Positions 1 to 5,794 of a stretch of 10,785 nt of DNA are shown here, piece by piece. This DNA comes from Bacillota bacterium (GTDB lineage: Bacteria > Bacillota_I > Bacilli_A > RFN20 > CAG-826). The position numbers were made by a program, and so were the translations under genes. Within the stretch, counting starts at the first letter, position 1, and each line of letters opens with the position of its first letter. The notes beneath the pieces were generated by a model. That model did no database searches. It had not been told where the DNA came from and worked only from the letters and a program-made list of their open reading frames with translations. Where the stretch lies: positions 1 through 10,785 of the forward strand of contig JAEWUY010000133.1 in the NCBI GenBank assembly GCA_023396795.1. The letters are read 5' to 3'.

Positions 1-632
1 GCTATTCCGTGCGTCGCTAAATATGCGTTAGTTTTCGAAAAATGGTGGTTGCCAAACCAGCCTCCACGATTCGCGCTTAAAGGCGAGGGGTGAACAGAGG
101 TAAGTACAAAATGATGGGGGTTTGTAATTTTCTTAAGATATTTTTTGGCAAAGCCACCCCACAGCAAGAAAACGATGGGCTGAGGCAATTTGTCGATGTA
201 GTCTAAAACATCGTCCATGAATTGTTCATATTCCACTAAACGATGCGACAGGGCTTCGCTTTGACGGACACTCAAATAAGCATTAAGAAGCAAGACGCCT
301 TGCTTGGCAAGATAAGTAAGGTCACCATTACGTTTCATGTTCACTCCAAGGTCGCTTTCGATTTCTTTAAATATATTTAATAAACTGGGTGGCAAGGGCG
401 TTGAAGAAGGCACAGAAAAAGATAAACCCATCGCTTGATTCGGTTCATGGTAAGGATCTTGACCAATGATGACAACTTTAATATTTTCGGGTGGTGTTAA
501 GTTAAAGGCATTAAAGACAAGATGACGAGGCGGATAAATAGTGTGCTTGACATATTCCTCATCAAGAAAAGACTTCAAGCGTTTGGAGTAGTCTTTTGCG
601 GCGATGTTTTTAAATAAAGCTTCCCAACTCAT
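1..632 (-). CDS. ung: Uracil-DNA glycosylase, family 1 (3' end cut by window edge)
   Basis: Removes uracil from DNA by cleaving its N-glycosidic bond, the first step of base excision repair in the cytoplasm. I translated 210 codons from the ATG at 632-630; the frame is open to base 1, so only the last dozen or so residues of a usual 220-225 are missing. Family-1 hallmarks are all present: GQDPYH at residues 57-62 with the water-activating Asp59 and thymine-excluding Tyr61, the stacking Phe72 in LSFSV, the uracil-reading Asn117 in LLLNAYL, and HPSPLSA at 181-187 with catalytic His181 and the intercalating Leu185. An AGGG at 642-639 stands six bases before the ATG and supports this start. The gene is divergent from the glycosyltransferase at 706 and shares a 73-bp promoter region with it. 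It looks like an intact housekeeping gene and marks the left boundary of the glycan locus. Confidence 0.96.
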   Translation of the reverse strand, partial: MSWEALFKNIAAKDYSKRLKSFLDEEYVKHTIYPPRHLVFNAFNLTPPENIKVVIIGQDPYHEPNQAMGLSFSVPSSTPLPPSLLNIFKEIESDLGVNMKRNGDLTYLAKQGVLLLNAYLSVRQSEALSHRLVEYEQFMDDVLDYIDKLPQPIVFLLWGGFAKKYLKKITNPHHFVLTSVHPSPLSANRGGWFGNHHFSKTNAYLATHGI

Positions 633-657
633 CGTGTTCCCTGTTTCCTAACATTTT

Positions 658-686
658 ATTATATCGGTAGTTAGATACAATGTATA
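658..686 (-). promoter_or_regulatory. Probable promoter of ung
   Basis: On the minus strand a perfect TATAAT (663-658) is preceded after 17 bases by TATACA (686-681), which matches the -35 consensus at four of six positions. It would start transcription about 20 bases before the ung ATG. It overlaps the divergent promoter for the gene at 706. Prediction from sequence only. Confidence 0.5.
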
Positions 687-688
687 AT
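660..688 (+). promoter_or_regulatory. Probable promoter of the first glycosyltransferase
   Basis: A perfect TATAAT lies at 683-688, but no good -35 is seen at the usual distance (660-665 reads TATATC). The start point would fall near 695, giving a leader of about 11 bases that holds AGGA (695-698), seven bases before the ATG at 706. The -10 overlaps an 11-bp palindrome, ATACAATGTAT at 675-685, which also covers the -35 of the ung promoter, so one bound protein could affect both directions. Weak but plausible. Confidence 0.4.
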
Positions 689-705
689 TAACATAGGATT
701 TTTAC

Positions 706-1809
706 ATGCATGTCTTATTTGTCTTCAATCACCCCGCTCCTTACAAAGTAAGGCTTTTCAACGAACTCAGTAAAGAAATCAAAGTTACGGCTTTGTTTGA
801 ACGCCTTAAAAACTTTGATCGTAATCCTCGCTTTTACTATGAAGAAGAAGTCAACTTTAATGTTCTCAACATCAAAGGAATTAACTTTGGTTATGAAAAT
901 CATTTTTCTACTGGTGTTAGAAAGCATTTACAAACAAACGATTATGATGTCATCGTCATGAATGGTTGGCACACACTTAGCGAAATGATAGCCATAAAAT
1001 ACTTGCAAAAAGCCGGTAAACCTTATGTTTTTTATATAAACGGCGGGATTATTCGCCAAAACGAATCATCCTTTATGAAGCGATTAAAGACGCGATACAT
1101 CAAAGGTGCATCTTTATATTTTTCGCCTGATGAGAATTCTAATCGCTATCTAACTTATTACGGAGCGGACGCAAACAAAATCGTCAATTATCCATACTCA
1201 ACCATTTATCAAAAAGATATCTTGGACAACCCACTTTCAAGCGAGGAAAAAATAAAACTTCGCAGTAATCTAGAAATTCCCGCCGAAAAACTATTTGTTT
1301 CTTGTGGTCAATTTATTGCTCGTAAAAACTACAAGCGCTTAATTAGCTACTGGGCCAAGCAAAAGCCCGAGCATGTTCTACTCCTTATTGGCGGGGGCAA
1401 AAAGAAACACCAATACGAAAAACTAATTAAAGATTTGGGCATAAACAATGTTAAGCTTTTAGATTTTGTCGCTCGTGATGTTTTATTTTCATATTTTCAA
1501 GCCGCCGATGCCTACATTTTCCCGAGTAAAGAAGATATATATGGTCATGTTATCAATGAAGCGCTGTCGCAAGGTCTTCCCGTCATATCTAATAAAGGAG
1601 TTAACTCGGCTTTACGCTTAATTAAAAACGGCGAGAATGGCTACATTGTTGATATCAATCAAGACGAAGAAATCGATAATGCCATTGCTAATGTTTTGAA
1701 TAAACCGGAAATGCAAAATAAGGCTCTTGATACATCCCGAGAGAATACTTTAGAAATAATGGCGAAAGTCCATTTGGAAGCCTTTCATAACTGGGTTAAT
1801 AAAAAATGA
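706..1809 (+). CDS. Glycosyltransferase, GT4-like (GT-B fold)
   Basis: Probably transfers a sugar from a nucleotide donor to a lipid-linked acceptor at the cytoplasmic face of the membrane; donor and acceptor cannot be read from the sequence. The 367 residues have the two-domain GT-B plan. The N-terminal acceptor domain opens with MHVLFVFNHPAPYKVRLFNE, typical of GT4 enzymes. The C-terminal domain starts near residue 197 with SCGQFIARKNYKRL (199-212) and carries LLIGGG and the donor-site segment at 273-291. Within the E-x7-E motif the first acid is Asp277 (DIYGHVINE) and the second is Glu285. There is no signal peptide or clear membrane span. The ATG at 706 has AGGA seven bases upstream. Its TGA is embedded in the ATGA that starts the next glycosyltransferase, so the two are translationally coupled. 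GT4-like membership is firm; exact specificity is unknown. Confidence 0.9.
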   Translation: MHVLFVFNHPAPYKVRLFNELSKEIKVTALFERLKNFDRNPRFYYEEEVNFNVLNIKGINFGYENHFSTGVRKHLQTNDYDVIVMNGWHTLSEMIAIKYLQKAGKPYVFYINGGIIRQNESSFMKRLKTRYIKGASLYFSPDENSNRYLTYYGADANKIVNYPYSTIYQKDILDNPLSSEEKIKLRSNLEIPAEKLFVSCGQFIARKNYKRLISYWAKQKPEHVLLLIGGGKKKHQYEKLIKDLGINNVKLLDFVARDVLFSYFQAADAYIFPSKEDIYGHVINEALSQGLPVISNKGVNSALRLIKNGENGYIVDINQDEEIDNAIANVLNKPEMQNKALDTSRENTLEIMAKVHLEAFHNWVNKK

Positions 1810-2978
1810 AGATTTTATATATCTCCGGCGCTATGAAAGATAGCGACTTTAACGAATATGTTAAGGACGCTAAATTTAGCGTTAATCCGAGCAATCAAAA
1901 CTTTCATTACCGTTTTATTCAGGCTTTGGCTTTATACACTCCTGTAACGGCGCTAACGCTTCGTCCTTTTACTAGCGGGCTTTTTGACAATGTTAATGAA
2001 TTAAAAAGTGCCACTATTAATGACGGAAAAATCACCTTTAAATACTTGCCCGATGCTTCAAGTCGCATTTATAAGTTGTTAAGGCGAAGAGGCGTTATTA
2101 CAAAACTAATTTCTGATGAAATTGCTAAAAGCGGAAAAGATACCATTGTGCTTGTTGATTCAATGAAGTATGTCTTAGCAAAAGCTGCAATAAAAGCCGC
2201 TAAGAAAAATAGTATGAAGGTTTTTGCGCTTATCACCGACAATCCCCGTTTGCTTTCCAATAAATCTTTTCTTTATAGCAAAGCTATTATGTCGTTATAC
2301 AAAAAGTATGATGGTTTTATTTCGCTTTCTAATGGCCTAAATGAACTCGCTAACAAAAAGAATAAACCTTCCTATGTCTTTAGTGGTTTTGCAGAAGTTT
2401 TGGGGAAGTCAGAAGTTAAAGAAACCAAACCATATTTCTTCTGTTGCGGAGCACTTTACGAACGCTATGGCATTTTGAATATGATCGAGGCTTTTAAAAA
2501 TATCAAAACTGATTACGAATTATTAATTGCCGGTCATGGTCCGTTAATCGAAACAATCAAAGCACTCACACAAAGCGATTCAAGAATTCGTTATCTTGGA
2601 TTACTTTCTAAAGAAACAATTCATGCTTATGAACAAAACGCTGTACTTAATATCAATCCCCGTTTGTACGATCCTAAATTAGATAAATTTTCGGTCCCAA
2701 GTAAAGTTCTCGAATACTTAGCAAGTGGCGCGCCTTTGCTATCGACCATGCATACAACTCTTCATCAACAATTTTGTGGTGAAGCAATTTGGATTAAAGA
2801 TGGGTCTATTACCGAATTACGAAAAGCGATGGAGTTATTTTTAAACATTCAAAATGGGGATATGAAGAAAAAAGCCCTTCTCGCTCAAGAAAAGGTCATT
2901 GCAAATTATGGACTAAAAGTCCAGGGATTAAAGATTTACGAATTTTTAGTCGCTAATAGTTCTTTTTCTAATAATTGA
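1806..2978 (+). CDS. Glycosyltransferase, GT4-like (GT-B fold)
   Basis: A second predicted sugar transferase, 390 residues, cytoplasmic and probably membrane-associated. The N-terminal half (about 1-195) is divergent, beginning MKILYISGAM. The C-terminal half has the donor-binding plan: FFCCGALYERYGI (211-223), ELLIAGHGPL (238-247), a repeated IRYLGLLSKE element (261-270) and NPRLYDP followed by FSVPSKVLEYLASG (295-308). Glu303 is the conserved second acid of E-x7-E; the first is replaced by Phe295, as I recall for other PSKxxEYLASG-type family members. The ATG overlaps the upstream stop (ATGA, 1806-1809) and has no Shine-Dalgarno, so ribosomes probably reinitiate after the first gene. The last 14 codons and the stop overlap the convergent glycosyltransferase on the other strand. 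The family call is firm; the transferred sugar is unknown. Confidence 0.88.
   Translation: MKILYISGAMKDSDFNEYVKDAKFSVNPSNQNFHYRFIQALALYTPVTALTLRPFTSGLFDNVNELKSATINDGKITFKYLPDASSRIYKLLRRRGVITKLISDEIAKSGKDTIVLVDSMKYVLAKAAIKAAKKNSMKVFALITDNPRLLSNKSFLYSKAIMSLYKKYDGFISLSNGLNELANKKNKPSYVFSGFAEVLGKSEVKETKPYFFCCGALYERYGILNMIEAFKNIKTDYELLIAGHGPLIETIKALTQSDSRIRYLGLLSKETIHAYEQNAVLNINPRLYDPKLDKFSVPSKVLEYLASGAPLLSTMHTTLHQQFCGEAIWIKDGSITELRKAMELFLNIQNGDMKKKALLAQEKVIANYGLKVQGLKIYEFLVANSSFSNN
2909..2923 (-). terminator. Possible weak terminator hairpin for the minus-strand glycosyltransferase
   Basis: TGGACT (2909-2914) and AGTCCA (2918-2923) form a perfect six-base stem with a three-base loop, starting 13 bases after the minus-strand stop codon. 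On the minus strand it is followed only by TAATTTG, a poor U-tract, so it may be a pause or RNA-stabilising hairpin. It lies inside the coding sequence of the plus-strand glycosyltransferase. Confidence 0.3.
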
Positions 2979-4126
2979 GCAACCTTCCGAAGCTCGAAAT
3001 TTTCTTGATAATATCGGCGATTAAGTTCGCCCATTTTTTCTTTTTGTGCAGAGGATAATTGCATGATTTTTTCCATGCCTTCGGCAATGCCTTCTGCGTT
3101 TTGATCAGTCAATATCGCTCCCCCACTACTGAGCAAAACATCTTTGCCATCGCCACTTAAGGCTCCTAATATTGGGCGAGTATACTTGAGATAATGGACC
3201 AGTTTATTTGGAATTGTTTTACCAACCGTTCCCCCCTCTTTTAGGGTAACAATTAAGGCATCAGCATTTTTATATAAGCATTCGGCTTTTTCAAGTGGCA
3301 GCGGTCCATGATAAGTAACAATACCTTGCAGATTATTTTCATTAATAAAATTGACTAGTTTAGATGATGCTACGCCCATACCCGCTAAATGAATTTCGAT
3401 ATCGTTTCGTGCGGCTAATAGTTTACCGGCTTGAGCAATTTCTAAAATTAGTTGAAGATGCCCGATGTTACCAACATAAACGAAATTATACTTTTTGTTA
3501 AAAACTATAGGCGAAAGTTCGGCTTGTGATCTAAGAGAAGGCTGAGGCACATAGGCAAATGGTTTATCGATTTTTAAAACATCCTTAAAATAATCAACAA
3601 AAGAAGGTGACGAAACAAGAATCTTGTCGCATCCAAGATACAATTTACGACTCCACGAATAAAGAATTTTATAAATAAGCGAATCTTTCTTTACTGCTCC
3701 GGTAACAACTGTAGATTCAGGCCAAAGATCAAGGCAGTGTAAAACATGCTTAACATTATGTTTTCTCGCATATATAATCGCCGGAGCAATAGAAATAACG
3801 GGCGATAATGAAACAGATAAAACAATATCAAATTTTTCTTTATAGCGGCGAACAAAAGCTTTAGCGTTACGATGATACGATAAGTAGTTTCGATAAATCG
3901 AAAGCCGGCTTTGTTTGCGAGGATAGAGGTTTACACGATGTACTTTAACGCCGTTAATAACTTCGTAATTAACTTTGCGATATTCAGGTAGAATTTGATT
4001 AAAACAATAGTTTGGCTTGCCAGTTACCACACTAACGTCATGACCCATAGCCACAAGTTCAGCGGCGATATCACTGACCGTGAAGCGTTCTGGATAATAA
4101 AATTGACAGACAATTAAGATTTTCAT
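2936..4126 (-). CDS. Glycosyltransferase, WbuB/WcaI-like (GT4)
   Basis: Predicted glycosyltransferase of 396 residues resembling the WbuB / WcaI-type enzymes of surface-polysaccharide loci. The start MKILIVCQFYYPERF with TVSDIAAELVAMGHDVSVVTGKP is the usual N-terminal acceptor-domain opening of this group; HCLDLWPES (130-138) is its signature segment. The C-terminal domain runs from about residue 212 with YNFVYVGNIG (213-222), IEIHLAGMG (243-251) and TIPNKLVHYLKYTRPILG (304-321). The position usually held by the second Glu of E-x7-E is His311, a substitution type I recall in WbuB-like proteins, so it need not mean inactivity. It is the only glycosyltransferase here on the minus strand, divergent from the flippase and convergent with the second glycosyltransferase. 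No Shine-Dalgarno precedes the ATG; the N-terminal family pattern fixes this start. The donor sugar is unknown. Confidence 0.9.
   Translation of the reverse strand: MKILIVCQFYYPERFTVSDIAAELVAMGHDVSVVTGKPNYCFNQILPEYRKVNYEVINGVKVHRVNLYPRKQSRLSIYRNYLSYHRNAKAFVRRYKEKFDIVLSVSLSPVISIAPAIIYARKHNVKHVLHCLDLWPESTVVTGAVKKDSLIYKILYSWSRKLYLGCDKILVSSPSFVDYFKDVLKIDKPFAYVPQPSLRSQAELSPIVFNKKYNFVYVGNIGHLQLILEIAQAGKLLAARNDIEIHLAGMGVASSKLVNFINENNLQGIVTYHGPLPLEKAECLYKNADALIVTLKEGGTVGKTIPNKLVHYLKYTRPILGALSGDGKDVLLSSGGAILTDQNAEGIAEGMEKIMQLSSAQKEKMGELNRRYYQENFELRKVAQLLEKELLATKNS
3016..3045 (+). terminator. Probable intrinsic terminator of the two-gene glycosyltransferase operon, inside the opposing gene
   Basis: GGCGA (3016-3020) pairs with TCGCC (3027-3031) around a six-base loop. 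Two bases later comes a T-rich run (six T, one C, five T, 3034-3045). The hairpin begins 38 bases after the TGA of the plus-strand operon. The stem is short, but the long T run is what an intrinsic terminator needs. It is embedded in the coding sequence of the convergent minus-strand glycosyltransferase. Confidence 0.5.
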
Positions 4127-4144
4127 GATCGGTTATTTTTCTAT

Positions 4145-4150
4145 AGTATA
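4145..4150 (-). promoter_or_regulatory. Probable -10 element of the WbuB-like glycosyltransferase
   Basis: Minus-strand TATACT (4150-4145) matches the -10 consensus at five of six positions. No convincing -35 is visible near 4168-4173. Transcription would begin near 4138, leaving a leader of about 12 bases without a Shine-Dalgarno before the ATG at 4126. Confidence 0.4.
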
Positions 4151-4169
4151 GTATCGCATATTTTAATAT

Positions 4170-4197
4170 TTGCCTTCATAAAAATCGAAAAAGGCAA
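4170..4197. promoter_or_regulatory. Inverted repeat between divergent promoters, operator candidate
   Basis: TTGCCTT (4170-4176) and AAGGCAA (4191-4197) are perfect inverted copies separated by 14 bases. The half-site centres are 21 bp apart, two helical turns, which suits a dimeric regulator. The right half touches the -35 region of the flippase promoter and the left half lies where a -35 for the minus-strand gene is expected. No regulator gene is present in the window. A chance repeat in this AT-rich spacer cannot be excluded. Confidence 0.35.
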
Positions 4198-4225
4198 TGA
4201 ATTTTATCTAATAAACACCTATAAT
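4197..4225 (+). promoter_or_regulatory. Probable promoter of the flippase, giving a leaderless or near-leaderless mRNA
   Basis: A perfect TATAAT at 4220-4225 follows a weak -35 (ATGAAT, 4197-4202) by 17 bases. The -10 ends nine bases before the ATG at 4235, so transcription should start at about 4232-4235, at or just before the start codon. No ribosome binding site lies between. Prediction from sequence only. Confidence 0.5.
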
Positions 4226-4234
4226 TTATATACT

Positions 4235-5752
4235 ATGCATGAAACGACGCGGACCAATGTTATCGTCAATTTAACTCGGACCATCGTTTTAACGATTCTT
4301 TCGTTTATTACTTTTCCCTTTGTCTGTCGCGTCTTAGGCGATGAAACGATCGGCTTATATACATGGGCTAATACGTTTGTTTATTACTTTTTAATCTTAG
4401 CTCGCATTTCTATTCCTAATTTTGCAATTCGTGAATGCGTTCGCGTTCGTGATGATAAGAAGGCCTTAAGTAAAAAAGCTCAAGAGTTTTTTATCCTTCA
4501 AGCGCTTACGACTGTCATGTCCTTTGGATTGATGCTTGTTTTTGTTTTTTCGGTCCCCGAATTATTTTCCAATCGCGAAATTATTTTTATTCTTAGTATT
4601 AATTTTCTAACTGGTGTTTTTTCTTTTGAATGGATTTTTATCGCCCTTGAAAAACACTTCTATATGGCCATGCGTTCAATTGTTATTTTGACGATTAGCG
4701 CAATTGGCACTTTCGTTTTTATTAAATACCCCGAAGATATTTATATTTATGCTTTCTTTACCGTCGGCGTCACGGTTTTAACGGTTATTAGTAACTTAAT
4801 TTATCTTCCCGAATATGTCTCGTTAAAGAAAGAGGGGCGATATGATTTTAAATCATATATCAAACCGCTTTTGGTGCTTTTTACCATCTCGATTGTTCTT
4901 TCGCTTTACAATCAAAGTGACACTTTTATTTTAGGCTTTTTAAACGCCAATAAGGCTGAAGTTGGAAGCTATTCCGTTGGCCTCAAAGGTGTTGATGTTA
5001 TTATTGCGATCACGACTTCTTTAAGTGTGGTGTTTATGCCTCGCGCTAGTTACTATTATCAACTCGAAGATAAATCCTTTTTCCATAAGCTCACGAAGTA
5101 TTCTGCTAATATTACTCTTTTTATTGCCATTCCCGCCATCGCTTCAATGACGACTTTGAGCGAGCCAATCACGCGATTAATATCCGGTAACTACCTTGGA
5201 ACGGGTGGTGACTTTCAACAATCATGGACGATATTAGTCATTTTAGCCTCTTTAATGCTGACCTATTCTTTGGGCGATATTATTTACACACAAGTACTCA
5301 TTCCCATGAAAAAAGAAAAAATATATTTATATACGATTTTAATTGGCGCAGTCGCCGATATCGTCTTATCAATCATCTTTGGCTTATTTGTTTTTAAAAA
5401 TCATCCCGCTATTGGCGTGGCAATAGCCACCGCCTTTACTGATGCCTTAATTATCGTCTTTTTACTAATCAAAACCTGGAGATGGACTGGGCACGCTTTC
5501 TTTAATCTAAATAGTGTCAAAATCTTCGCTCTAGGCATTGTTGTTGCCGCTATTTGCTTCTTTATCGGCCCTATCCTTTTTGATGCCTATATGATCCAGT
5601 TTGCCGGTAATTACACTAGTGCTTATCTGGCTGAATTAATTACTACGATCGCCATAACCGGTGTTATTTATCTTGTTGGTTTATTAATTCTCAAAGAGGA
5701 TCTAGTTTCTTCCTTCGTCCGCAAAAAGCCCGAACAAATAATGAACAAATAA
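4235..5752 (+). CDS. Wzx-like oligosaccharide flippase (MOP superfamily)
   Basis: Integral membrane protein of 505 residues, the usual length for polysaccharide-export flippases of the MOP (MATE-like) superfamily. It likely turns undecaprenyl-linked oligosaccharides from the inner to the outer face of the cytoplasmic membrane. The N-terminus NVIVNLTRTIVLTILSFITF leading to VCRVLGDETIGLYTWANTF (about 8-48) is typical of the Polysacc_synt family, and hydrophobic segments continue to the end, consistent with about 14 spans. LYNQSDTFILGFL (around 226-238) is the family's characteristic polar patch in the middle. Basic residues close the protein (FVRKKPEQIMNK). The ATG at 4235 is chosen because the family N-terminus begins right there and the next Met is far inside; there is no Shine-Dalgarno and the -10 is very close. 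It is monocistronic, its stop overlapping the terminator stem by one base. The three nearby glycosyltransferases are the likely source of its substrate. Confidence 0.92.
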   Translation: MHETTRTNVIVNLTRTIVLTILSFITFPFVCRVLGDETIGLYTWANTFVYYFLILARISIPNFAIRECVRVRDDKKALSKKAQEFFILQALTTVMSFGLMLVFVFSVPELFSNREIIFILSINFLTGVFSFEWIFIALEKHFYMAMRSIVILTISAIGTFVFIKYPEDIYIYAFFTVGVTVLTVISNLIYLPEYVSLKKEGRYDFKSYIKPLLVLFTISIVLSLYNQSDTFILGFLNANKAEVGSYSVGLKGVDVIIAITTSLSVVFMPRASYYYQLEDKSFFHKLTKYSANITLFIAIPAIASMTTLSEPITRLISGNYLGTGGDFQQSWTILVILASLMLTYSLGDIIYTQVLIPMKKEKIYLYTILIGAVADIVLSIIFGLFVFKNHPAIGVAIATAFTDALIIVFLLIKTWRWTGHAFFNLNSVKIFALGIVVAAICFFIGPILFDAYMIQFAGNYTSAYLAELITTIAITGVIYLVGLLILKEDLVSSFVRKKPEQIMNK

Positions 5753-5777
5753 AAAGGCCCAGTCAAAGGGGCCTTTT
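5752..5777. terminator. Bidirectional intrinsic terminator between flippase and LRR gene
   Basis: AAAAGGCCC (5752-5760) and GGGCCTTTT (5769-5777) form a perfect nine-base stem with an eight-base loop. The T run on the right serves the plus-strand flippase and the A run on the left (T on the minus strand) serves the opp-LRR operon. The flippase TAA (5750-5752) shares one base with it, and the minus-strand LRR stop lies 18 bases beyond the stem. Confidence 0.88.
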
Positions 5778-5794
5778 AAAATACCATTTAATAC

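Noticed and set aside
715..927. Minus-strand 70-codon frame within the first glycosyltransferase
   Set aside because: Antisense shadow; the plus-strand protein has clear GT4 features at this position.
4144..4236. ATAGTAT (4148-4154) and its complement ATACTAT (4230-4236) as a regulatory pair
   Set aside because: Short and pure AT-rich promoter sequence; better explained as -10-like DNA than as an operator.
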